A stretch of 14,265 nucleotides of DNA from Thermoanaerobaculales bacterium (GTDB lineage Bacteria; Acidobacteriota; Thermoanaerobaculia; Thermoanaerobaculales; Sulfomarinibacteraceae): NCBI GenBank assembly GCA_025456385.1, contig JALOKS010000030.1, forward strand, positions 1 to 14,265, given 5' to 3'. Shown piece after piece: positions 6,404 through 13,533 of the stretch; positions within the stretch are counted from its first letter, which is position 1, and the number at the start of each line of letters is the position of its first letter. Both the position numbers and the translations under genes were made by a program. The notes beneath the pieces were generated by a model. The model did no database searches and was not told the DNA's origin. It saw only the letters and a program-made list of their open reading frames with translations.

Positions 6404-6413
6404 GGAGTGTAGC
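6404..6413 (-). promoter_or_regulatory. Candidate -10 region for the symporter operon
   Basis: On the minus strand GCTACACTCC contains TACACT (6411-6406), 4 of 6 to consensus, 16 nt before the small membrane protein's ATG. The identical decamer occurs at 6526-6535 on the plus strand ahead of surE. The -35 position would fall in the neighbouring heptamer array, and no good -35 is seen there. Confidence 0.4.
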
Positions 6414-6428
6414 GTGACCGCAGGACGC

Positions 6429-6456
6429 GAATTCGGAATTCGGAGTGCGGAGTTCG
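6429..6456. repeat. GAATTCG heptamer array between divergent promoters
   Basis: Four tandem heptamers (GAATTCG, GAATTCG, GAGTGCG, GAGTTCG) lie between the divergent symporter and surE operons. The first two are exact and the last two degenerate. There is no inverted partner array nearby, unlike the elements at 198-292 and 12152-12337. Confidence 0.7.
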
Positions 6457-6524
6457 GCATGAGGTCGCGCCGCTCTGTGACGCTCAGCCGGCCGGACCCG
6501 ATTCAGGGGCCGAAGAGGGGCCGG

Positions 6525-6533
6525 TGCTACACT
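6525..6533 (+). promoter_or_regulatory. Extended -10 promoter of the surE gene
   Basis: TGCTACACT fits an extended -10 (TGn followed by TACACT, 4 of 6). Transcription would start near 6540, just ahead of the GGAGG site at 6546-6550. No clear -35 is visible, which extended -10 promoters can tolerate. Confidence 0.45.
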
Positions 6534-6555
6534 CCGGCCACCCGAGGAGGTGAGC

Positions 6556-7443
6556 ATGCAGAGGACCCTGTCCGCGCTCACGATCGTTGTCGCCCTGCTC
6601 CTTGCATTCGGCCTGCCAGTGGGCGCCGGCGATCCGGTCCACGTCATGCTCGCCAACGACGACGGCATCGACGCGCCCGGCCTCGCGGCGATGGCGGCCG
6701 CCCTTGCCGCCGACCCGGCGTACCGGGTGACCGTGGTCGCGCCCAAGCACCAGCAGAGTGTCTCCGGGCATGCCCTGGTGACCCGCAGCGAGGTCGAGGT
6801 CACGGCGCACGAGGCGGTGGCCGGCTGTCCGGCGTGGTCGGTGGCCGGAACGCCCGCGACCGTGGCCCTCGTCGGCCTCACCGCCCTGCTCGTCGACGAC
6901 CCGCCACAGCTCGTCGTGTCGGGGATCAACTCCGGCGAGAACGACGGCCTCGGCGCCTGGACCTCGGGGACGGTGGCGGTGGCGCGCGAGGGGGCCTTCG
7001 CCGGCATTCCCGCGGTGGCGGTGTCGCTGCAGCTCGACTGGTCTGACCCCCGGCCCGACTTCGCGGCGGCAGCCCGCTGGGCGAAGCCGGTGATCGACGC
7101 GGTCCGCGAGCATGGCCTGCCCCCCGCGACCTACCTCAACGTCAGCATCCCCCGCGATCCGTCCGCGATCCGGGGCTACCGGGTGGCGAGGATGGGCCTC
7201 GATCCCTCCGAGGTGGCGCGCTACGTCGCGGTGCGAGTCGACGACGACGGCACCCGCTGGTACTCGAGCCTCTGGAAGCCGCCGGCGGCCGTGACACCGG
7301 GAGGAGACACCCACGCGATGGCCGGCGGCTGGGTGACCCTGGTGCCGCTCGGTCTCGACCTCACTGTGGACAGCGCCATTCCCTTCCTGCTGCAGCTCGG
7401 GATCCCGTCGCCGCCGCCCTCCGGGGAGGCCCTGCAGCGCTGA
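6556..7443 (+). CDS. surE: SurE-family 5'/3'-nucleotidase with a signal peptide
   Basis: A 295-residue SurE phosphatase that removes phosphate from nucleoside monophosphates using a divalent metal. Metal-site residues are present: D35 and D36 (ANDDGID), S68 (HQQSVSG, aligning with Ser39 of E. coli SurE) and N125 (VSGIN). The core signature SGTVAVAREG near 137-146 is intact. Unlike typical cytoplasmic SurE, which begins directly at the first strand (e.g. MRILLTNDDG), this one carries about 25 extra N-terminal residues: MQRTLSALTIVV, a Leu/Ala-rich core and VGAGD, reading as a Sec signal peptide. Export to the periplasm is therefore likely. The ATG at 6556 sits 5 nt after GGAGG. A GTG at 6550 is in frame but overlaps that site. 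It heads a plus-strand cluster whose next genes include thymidine phosphorylase. Confidence 0.92.
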   Translation: MQRTLSALTIVVALLLAFGLPVGAGDPVHVMLANDDGIDAPGLAAMAAALAADPAYRVTVVAPKHQQSVSGHALVTRSEVEVTAHEAVAGCPAWSVAGTPATVALVGLTALLVDDPPQLVVSGINSGENDGLGAWTSGTVAVAREGAFAGIPAVAVSLQLDWSDPRPDFAAAARWAKPVIDAVREHGLPPATYLNVSIPRDPSAIRGYRVARMGLDPSEVARYVAVRVDDDGTRWYSSLWKPPAAVTPGGDTHAMAGGWVTLVPLGLDLTVDSAIPFLLQLGIPSPPPSGEALQR

Positions 7444-7471
7444 CGATCTCGTCGGGGACGCCCTGCCGACG

Positions 7472-7500
7472 TTGACACCTCGAGGATGCGCCCCTAGAGT
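7472..7500 (+). promoter_or_regulatory. Sigma70-type promoter for the TPR gene
   Basis: A perfect -35 TTGACA (7472-7477) and TAGAGT (7495-7500, 4 of 6) are separated by exactly 17 nt. Transcription would begin near 7507. An inverted repeat CCCGTG/CACGGG (7508-7513 and 7519-7524) falls at the very start of the transcript and could form a small 5' hairpin. This gives the TPR gene and its downstream genes a start independent of surE. Confidence 0.65.
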
Positions 7501-7572
7501 TGGGGGCCCCGTGCGCGCCACGGGATGGCGTGGGCGCGGCACCCCGGGGGCTCGCGCCGCGGGAGGAAGCGT

Positions 7573-8265
7573 ATGGGACATCGGATCACGCGCAAGCAGC
7601 TCAAGCAGGACGACGAGTTCGTCTCGACGGCGGAGCTGATTTTCCGCTGGCTGGCTGGCAACATCAGGCCGCTGCTCGCGGGCGTCGGAGCGGTGTGTGC
7701 GGTGGCGCTGGTCTGGTGGGGGGCCTCCGCCTGGCTCGGCACGAGGGCCGACGAGGCCTCGCTTCTCCTCAACAAGGCGGTGACCACCTTCGAGGGGGCG
7801 GGCGCCGAAGGGGCACTCGCTCCGGAAGGCGACCTCGACGCCGCGGAGGCCGAGTTTCAGGAGGTCATCGAGCGCTACGGGCGCAGCGACCAGGCGGACA
7901 TGGCGCGGCTGTTCCTGGCCCGCATCGCCCTGAGCCGCGGCCGCAGCGACGAGGCGCGTGCGAGCCTCGTCGAGCTCGCCGGTCGCCACAAAGGCAACCT
8001 CATCGGGCAGCTCGCCACGCTCGACCTCATCGAGCTCCGCATCGCCTCGGGGCAGGGTGCCGAGGTCGCCGCGGAGCTCGAGGCGATGGTGGCGGGCGAC
8101 CGGCCCGGCCTGCCCCGCGACGCCGCGCTGTACAAGCTCGGCGAGCTCCTGGACTCGAGCGGCGAGACCGCGCGGGCGCAGACGACCTTCGAGAAGCTGG
8201 TCGAGGAGTTCCCGGAGTCGCCCTACGTCGCCGACGCCCGCCAGAAGCTCGGCGAGCTCGGCTGA
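7573..8265 (+). CDS. Membrane-anchored tetratricopeptide-repeat protein (YfgM-like)
   Basis: A 230-residue protein with a basic, charged N-terminus (MGHRITRKQLKQDDEF), one membrane segment at about residues 34-54 and a periplasmic helical domain. The domain contains TPR-like helix pairs: the segments around EAEFQEVIERYGRSDQADMA, DEARASLVELAGRH and ARAQTTFEKLVEEFPES carry the usual small and large hydrophobic spacing. This architecture matches TPR_21/YfgM-type proteins, which in E. coli associate with the SecYEG translocon and periplasmic chaperones; that role is only suggested here. The ATG at 7573 has GGAGG at 7562-7566. The in-frame start at 7525 is rejected because it lacks such a site and would translate across the likely 5' leader. 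A strong promoter lies upstream, and thymidine phosphorylase follows after 21 nt. Confidence 0.82.
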   Translation: MGHRITRKQLKQDDEFVSTAELIFRWLAGNIRPLLAGVGAVCAVALVWWGASAWLGTRADEASLLLNKAVTTFEGAGAEGALAPEGDLDAAEAEFQEVIERYGRSDQADMARLFLARIALSRGRSDEARASLVELAGRHKGNLIGQLATLDLIELRIASGQGAEVAAELEAMVAGDRPGLPRDAALYKLGELLDSSGETARAQTTFEKLVEEFPESPYVADARQKLGELG

Positions 8266-8286
8266 GGGCAGGCGCGCAGGCGCCGC

Positions 8287-9578
<1,292 letters not shown>

Positions 9579-9582
<4 letters not shown>

Positions 9583-9638
9583 GGTCGGTGGCGGACCTCG
9601 GACCGGACGGACTCGTGGCAGGGGTGGAGGTGCGATGA
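9579..9638 (+). CDS. 19-codon frame bridging two genes by ATGA overlaps
   Basis: A frame of 19 codons starts at the ATG overlapping the deoA stop (ATGA, 9579-9582) and ends in a TGA overlapping the next gene's ATG (ATGA, 9635-9638). The peptide MRSVADLGPDGLVAGVEVR has no signal or membrane features. It carries within it the GGAGG site (9626-9630) for the following gene. It may be a translational relay that hands ribosomes from deoA to the decarboxylase gene. The double overlap could also be chance in a 53-nt gap. Confidence 0.4.
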
Positions 9639-10570
9639 CACGGAAACAGCGGGCGCTGGTGACGGGTGGCGCGGGCTTCCTGGGCTCGCACCTGTGCGGG
9701 CGGTTGCTCGACGAGGGGCTCGAGGTGGTGTGCATGGACAACCTCATCACCGGCTCCCTCGACAACATCGAGCCCTACTTCGGGCGCGACGGCTTCACCT
9801 TCGTCCGCCACGACGTCACCAACTTCATCCACGTGCCCGGCGAGCTCGACTTCATCCTCCACTTCGCCTCGCCCGCGTCGCCGATCGACTACCTCAAGCT
9901 CCCGATCCAGACCCTGAAGGTCGGCTCGCTCGGCACTCACAAGGCCCTCGGCCTCGCCAAGTCCAAGGGCGCCCGCTTCCTCCTCGCCTCGACCTCGGAG
10001 GTCTACGGCGACCCGCTCGTCCACCCGCAGCCCGAGAGCTACTGGGGCAACGTCAACCCGGTCGGGCCGCGCGGCGTCTACGACGAGGCCAAGCGCTTCG
10101 CCGAGGCGATCACCATGGCCTACCGCCGCCACCACGGAGTCGACACCCGCATCGTCAGGATCTTCAACACCTACGGGCCGCGCATGCGGGCGGGCGACGG
10201 GCGGGTGGTGCCGACCTTCATCTGCCAGGCGCTCGCCGGCGTGCCCCTGACCGCCTTCGGTGACGGCACGCAGACGCGCTCGTTCTGCTTCGTCGCCGAC
10301 CTCATCGAGGGCATCTGGCGGCTGCTCAACAGCGACTACGCCGAGCCCGTGAACATCGGCAACCCGGCGGAGATGACCGTGCTCGAGTTCGCGCGGGAGA
10401 TCATCCGCATCACCGGCTCGCGCTCGGAGGTCCGCTTCGAGCCCCTGCCGGTCGACGACCCGAAGGTGCGCCAGCCCGACATCTCCCTCGCCCGCAAGGT
10501 CCTCGGCTGGGAGCCGCGGGTCGCGCTCGCCGACGGCCTCGAGGCGACGATCGCCTTCTTCGCCCGCTGA
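9635..10570 (+). CDS. UDP-glucuronate decarboxylase (UDP-xylose synthase)
   Basis: A 311-residue short-chain dehydrogenase-fold enzyme converting UDP-glucuronate to UDP-xylose with bound NAD, a step feeding surface polysaccharide synthesis. Visible features: NAD-binding TGGAGFLGS (10-18), the STSEVYGDPLVHPQPE block with T120 and E122, YWGNVNPVGPRGVYDEAKR carrying Y149 and K153, and the C-terminal RQPDISLARKVLGW. These blocks, especially the E of STSEVYG and the YWGNVNP segment, separate decarboxylases from ordinary UDP-glucose epimerases. The length is that of soluble bacterial UXS proteins without the membrane domain of animal forms. The ATG at 9635 follows GGAGG. The gene is coupled to the 19-codon frame and ends 26 nt from the convergent nrdR. 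Confidence 0.93.
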   Translation: MTRKQRALVTGGAGFLGSHLCGRLLDEGLEVVCMDNLITGSLDNIEPYFGRDGFTFVRHDVTNFIHVPGELDFILHFASPASPIDYLKLPIQTLKVGSLGTHKALGLAKSKGARFLLASTSEVYGDPLVHPQPESYWGNVNPVGPRGVYDEAKRFAEAITMAYRRHHGVDTRIVRIFNTYGPRMRAGDGRVVPTFICQALAGVPLTAFGDGTQTRSFCFVADLIEGIWRLLNSDYAEPVNIGNPAEMTVLEFAREIIRITGSRSEVRFEPLPVDDPKVRQPDISLARKVLGWEPRVALADGLEATIAFFAR

Positions 10571-10596
10571 AGGGGACCGCGCCCGCCCCGGTGCGC

Positions 10597-11058
10597 TCAG
10601 TCGTCGCGCTGGATCAGGAGCTGCTTGAGCTCGTCCATGAACTGGTTGACGTCCTCGAAGCGGCGGTAGACGCTCGCGAAGCGCACGTAGGCCACCTGGT
10701 CGAGTCGGCGCAGCTCCTCGATCACCAGGTTGCCGATCTCCTCGGTCGACATCTCCCGAACCTCGCGCGCCGCCAGAGCCGACTCGACCGTCTCGACCAC
10801 CGCCATCAGCTCGCGCCGCGGCACCGGCCGCTTCTCACAGGCCCGCAGCAGGCCGTTGAGGAGCTTCTCACGGTCGAAGCTCTCCCGGCGGCCGTCCCGC
10901 TTGACGACCGTGGTCGGGAGCTCGTCGACCCGTTCATACGTGGTGAAGCGGCGCTCGCAGGCTGCGCACACCCGCCGGCGCCGCACCTCCGAGCCGTCGC
11001 GGACGTCGCGCGAATCGAGCACCCGGTTGTCGGGGTGGCCGCAGAAGGGGCAGTTCAC
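10597..11058 (-). CDS. nrdR: Transcriptional repressor NrdR
   Basis: A 153-residue regulator that represses ribonucleotide reductase genes in response to bound ATP/dATP. It has the canonical zinc ribbon C3, C6, C31 and C34 (NCPFCG and CAACERRFTTYE), then an ATP-cone from about residue 50 (VVKRDGRRESFDREKL) to about 140, with the family's usual length and order. The GTG at 11058 is the start: it overlaps the flippase stop (GTGA), and translating from it gives the standard NrdR N-terminus. It is the second gene of a two-gene minus-strand operon. No ribonucleotide reductase gene and no NrdR box that I can recognise occur in this window, so its targets lie elsewhere. Confidence 0.97.
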   Translation of the reverse strand: MNCPFCGHPDNRVLDSRDVRDGSEVRRRRVCAACERRFTTYERVDELPTTVVKRDGRRESFDREKLLNGLLRACEKRPVPRRELMAVVETVESALAAREVREMSTEEIGNLVIEELRRLDQVAYVRFASVYRRFEDVNQFMDELKQLLIQRDD

Positions 11059-12083
11059 GGAGCGGTCCTCTCGGCCGACATCCCCTCCATCTCGCCGAGC
11101 TTCATGCCGAGGAGCGGCAGACAGAGGAGCCCGATCAGCGTGATGGGGAGGAAGCAGATGGCGTGGTAGGCGATGGCGATGGCGGTCGCCTGGTTGAGGC
11201 CGATGCCGAAGAACGTCGTCATGCCGACCTGGGTCGCCTTGTGGAAGCCGCCGACGCCGCCCGGGGTGGGGACGGCGAGGCCGAGCACCGCCAGGGTCAC
11301 GATCAGGAAGGAGGCGCGCAGCGGCAGCTCGATGGCGAAGGCGAGCAGGGTCATCTGCACCTGCCAGCAGATCACGTACCACATCGCGAGCGAGGCGACG
11401 GTGGTGACGAGGAGGTCGCGCGGACGCTGGATGACGCGCAGGCCGTCGAGGAAGTGACCGAGGAAGTTCGCAACCGGCCGCCGCCAGGTCGGCCGCAGCC
11501 AGGCCACCGGGCGGGTCACCAGCTCGATGAAGCGCTCCTGGTAGCGGAAGAGCCCGAGCAGCAGGAGCGTGCCGGCGAGGAGGCCGGCGCCGGCCACGTA
11601 GCCACTGAGGGAGAGGATCTCGAGGCTCTCGCTGCCCTGCTCGTCGAGCGCCGGCATCGCCGGCGGCCAGATGACGAAGAGCAGAAAGTAGAAGACGACG
11701 CTCCAGAGGTCGAAGACCCGCTCGGTGAGGATCGAGGCCAGGCAGGCGGAGGTCGGGACCCGCTCGCGACGGGCGAGGACGACGGGCCGGATGAGGTCCC
11801 CCATGCGCGCCGGCAGCAGGGACAGCGCGGCGTAGCCGACTGCGGTCGCGAGCACCGCGCTCGAGTGGCGGATGCGGCCTACGGGACGGAGAATGAGCTG
11901 CCAGCGCACGGCCCGCAGCCAGTAGGCGAAGAGCGCGATCAGGCACGCCACGCCGAGCCGCAGGGCGTCGGCCGCGGCAATCGCGCGCCCGACCTCGCGG
12001 AAGTCGACGTTCCACAGGAAGACGGCGAGCAGGAGGGCCATCAGGACGAGGGACACCGCGACGCGGAGGCTTCGGCTCGCCAT
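11055..12083 (-). CDS. Flippase-like / lysylphosphatidylglycerol synthase TM-region protein
   Basis: A 342-residue polytopic inner-membrane protein of the UPF0104 (TIGR00374) family, related to the membrane half of MprF and to glycolipid-associated flippases. About eight hydrophobic segments are visible. Family motifs are present: LLPARMGDLIRPVVLARR (89-106), ILTERVFD (118-125) and AVPTPGGVGGFHKAT (270-284). The soluble lysyl-transferase domain of MprF is absent, so lipid translocation is the more likely role; its substrate is unknown. The ATG at 12083 is preferred over longer in-frame starts because the longer forms translate a heptamer repeat (KSEIRNPK). No ribosome-binding site precedes it, but a -10-like box lies 7 nt upstream. 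The stop overlaps the nrdR start. Confidence 0.88.
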   Translation of the reverse strand: MASRSLRVAVSLVLMALLLAVFLWNVDFREVGRAIAAADALRLGVACLIALFAYWLRAVRWQLILRPVGRIRHSSAVLATAVGYAALSLLPARMGDLIRPVVLARRERVPTSACLASILTERVFDLWSVVFYFLLFVIWPPAMPALDEQGSESLEILSLSGYVAGAGLLAGTLLLLGLFRYQERFIELVTRPVAWLRPTWRRPVANFLGHFLDGLRVIQRPRDLLVTTVASLAMWYVICWQVQMTLLAFAIELPLRASFLIVTLAVLGLAVPTPGGVGGFHKATQVGMTTFFGIGLNQATAIAIAYHAICFLPITLIGLLCLPLLGMKLGEMEGMSAERTAP

Positions 12084-12090
12084 CGGAGAG

Positions 12091-12096
12091 AGAGTA
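12091..12096 (-). promoter_or_regulatory. Candidate -10 box directly before the flippase start
   Basis: On the minus strand GGCTACTCT contains TACTCT, only partly matching TATAAT but similar in context to the GCTACACT boxes at 6404-6413 and 6526-6535. It lies 7 nt before the ATG, so any transcript from it would be leaderless. The -35 is not recognisable. Confidence 0.3.
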
Positions 12097-12151
12097 GCCT
12101 GGCGCCAGGCGCCCCACAACAGCATGATCGGTCTCCTCCGCCCGCCCGCCC

Positions 12152-12337
12152 ATTTCGGATTTCGGATTTCGGATTTCCACCCACCCGCCCGTGATCTGGC
12201 CATGTGCGGCGTCTGGCGCGCGAGGTCCCCGGCCTGACACGAGGAACCCGGCGGTCGAGCCGGTGTCAGCGGTGAGTATCCGCGTTGAGGAGGGGCGCGG
12301 GCAAATCCGAAATCCGAAATCCGAAGTCCGAAATCAA
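12152..12337. repeat. Inverted pair of TTCGGAT heptamer arrays around a core
   Basis: Left array ATTTCGG x3 plus a partial unit (12152-12178); right array AAATCCG x3 plus AAGTCCG (12303-12330) with a decayed unit to 12337. Bases 12154-12176 and 12303-12325 are exact reverse complements over 23 bp, separated by 126 nt. Just inside the left array is CCCACCCGCCCG followed by TGAT (12180-12195), identical at 12 bases to the element at 198-292. Just inside the right array is a G-rich block (about 12287-12301), as in the first element. The stretch between divergent flippase and deacetylase-fold genes holds no convincing gene; read as protein, the arrays give KSEIRNPK-like peptides. Confidence 0.85.
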
Positions 12338-12349
12338 TTCACTCTTCGC

Positions 12350-12355
12350 TATCAT
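12350..12355 (+). promoter_or_regulatory. Candidate -10 box directly before the deacetylase-fold gene
   Basis: TATCAT matches consensus at 5 of 6 bases and ends 7 nt before the GTG start at 12363, which places the predicted transcription start at or within 2 nt of the GTG. The -35 position falls in the right heptamer array (about 12327-12332) and does not match consensus. Confidence 0.4.
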
Positions 12356-12362
12356 CGACGAC

Positions 12363-13355
12363 GTGCCGCTTCCGACCCCTCTCCCCGTTTCCGTGCGCTC
12401 CCACCCGCTGGTCCTCGAGCACCGGCCGGGGCTCGGCCACCCGGAGGTCGCGGCGCGGGTGCAGGTGGTGCTCGACGCGCTGTCGGCGCGGGCCGGGGGG
12501 CGTTGGGTCGTCGATCGCGAGAGCCCGCTGCCGCCGGAGGACACCATTCTCGGCGGGCTGGCCTGGATCCACGACCGCGACCACATCACCCGGGTGCGCG
12601 AGGCCTCGGCGCGCGGTCACGGCTGGCTCGACTCCGAGGACTGTGCGGTCTCGGCCGGCACCTTCGACGCCGCGGTCGCCGCTGCCGGCCTCGCGATGCA
12701 GGCCGCGCTCGACCTCGTCAACGGCCGGGTGCAGCGTGCCTTCATCGTCGCCCGCCCGCCGGGCCATCACGCCCACCGCGGACGCGCCGCCGGCTACTGC
12801 TTCTTCAACTCGGCGGCGCTCGCGGCCGAGGTGGTGACGCAGGCCTGGAACCGGCCGGTGGTCATCGCCGACTTCGGCGCCCTGCACGGCGGCGGCACCC
12901 AGGAGCTCTTCTACGAGCGCGGCGATGTCGGCGTCGTCTCGGTGCACCGCTACCCGGGCTTCAGCGGTGGCGGCGGCGCCGACGAGACCGGCCACGGTCC
13001 GGGCCGCGGCGCGACCCGCAACGTGCCGCTCGCTGCCGGGGCGGACGACGAGGTGGTCGGTGCGGCCTTCGAGATCGCACTCGCGGAGATGTGCGAGCGC
13101 CTGCGGCCCTGCGCCGTTCTGCTGTCGGCCGGCTTCGACGGCCACCGCGACGACCCGCTGGGCGGCCTGCGCCTCAGCGAGGCCGGCTTCGCGCGTCTGA
13201 CGGCAAGCGCGGTTCGCGCCGCGAGGCAGTGGTGTGGGGGACGATTGCTGTCGATTCTCGAAGGCGGTTTCGAGCTCGAAGCGCTCGCGAAATCGGCGCG
13301 CATTCACGTCGAGGAATTGGCCGATCGGGAGACTGATCTTCACGCCGGAGATTGA
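12363..13355 (+). CDS. Histone-deacetylase-superfamily protein with a degenerate zinc site
   Basis: A 330-residue arginase/deacetylase-fold protein. Fold landmarks are intact: WIHDRDH, RPPGHHAHRGRAAGYCFFNSAA with the paired active-site His H135/H136, HGGGTQELFY, LSAGFDGHRDDPLGGL with D259, and LEGGF. Compared with the usual DWDVHHGNGTQ, the metal-site segment reads DFGALHGGGTQ. Zinc ligands Asp and His (HDLP D168, H170) are therefore replaced by G172 and L174, and the catalytic Tyr (HDLP Y297) by F303. Only one of three zinc ligands remains, so classical deacetylation is unlikely and a ligand-binding or regulatory role is inferred. The GTG at 12363 is chosen because the longer in-frame start (12285) would translate the heptamer array. 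Reading frame and codon use are undisturbed, so this is not decay by frameshift. A terminator follows. Confidence 0.85.
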   Translation: MPLPTPLPVSVRSHPLVLEHRPGLGHPEVAARVQVVLDALSARAGGRWVVDRESPLPPEDTILGGLAWIHDRDHITRVREASARGHGWLDSEDCAVSAGTFDAAVAAAGLAMQAALDLVNGRVQRAFIVARPPGHHAHRGRAAGYCFFNSAALAAEVVTQAWNRPVVIADFGALHGGGTQELFYERGDVGVVSVHRYPGFSGGGGADETGHGPGRGATRNVPLAAGADDEVVGAAFEIALAEMCERLRPCAVLLSAGFDGHRDDPLGGLRLSEAGFARLTASAVRAARQWCGGRLLSILEGGFELEALAKSARIHVEELADRETDLHAGD

Positions 13356-13363
13356 CTCGGCGG

Positions 13364-13383
13364 AGTGATCAGCATCACTTTTT
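13364..13383 (+). terminator. Rho-independent terminator after the deacetylase-fold gene
   Basis: AGTGAT (13364-13369), loop CAGC, ATCACT (13374-13379), then a run of five Ts ending at 13383. It starts 9 nt after the stop codon. The 6-bp stem is short and A/T-containing, so its strength is uncertain. Confidence 0.6.
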
Positions 13384-13452
13384 CGACGTACTCGGGTGCG
13401 TAATTGCCGCGTGATTCCCCACCTAAACTCCGGTCGTCTCGGGGGCTTTTGT

Positions 13453-13481
13453 TTGACCCTTGATATGCTGTGGTATATCAT
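13453..13481 (+). promoter_or_regulatory. Sigma70-type promoter for the secreted Ig-like protein
   Basis: TTGACC (13453-13458, 5 of 6) and TATCAT (13476-13481, 5 of 6) are separated by exactly 17 nt in a locally AT-rich patch. The predicted start near 13488 gives a leader of about 46 nt. It is the best promoter in the window alongside the one at 7472-7500. Confidence 0.68.
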
Positions 13482-13497
13482 AATTACGATCGTAATT
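13482..13497. promoter_or_regulatory. Perfect 16-bp palindrome overlapping the transcription start
   Basis: AATTACGATCGTAATT is a perfect palindrome immediately after the -10 box, covering the predicted start site. Its position and symmetry suggest an operator for a dimeric repressor. No regulator gene for it is identifiable in the window. Confidence 0.5.
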
Positions 13498-13533
13498 GGC
13501 ACGCCCGGAACTGCGGTTCAGAGGAGGACACGC

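Noticed and set aside
10571..10596. Bidirectional terminator in the 26-nt convergent gap between the decarboxylase gene and nrdR
   Set aside because: Only an imperfect stem (CTGA and ACCG pairing with mismatches between) and no T-tract on either strand.
12084..12203. In-frame N-terminal extension of the flippase
   Set aside because: It too reads through the heptamer array (KSEIRNPKW). The protein from ATG 12083 starts with a normal short N-terminus before the first membrane segment.
12285..12362. In-frame N-terminal extension of the deacetylase-fold protein
   Set aside because: It would translate the AAATCCG array into KSEIRNPKSEI, a repeat-derived peptide with no relation to the family, and a -10 box lies just before the GTG at 12363.
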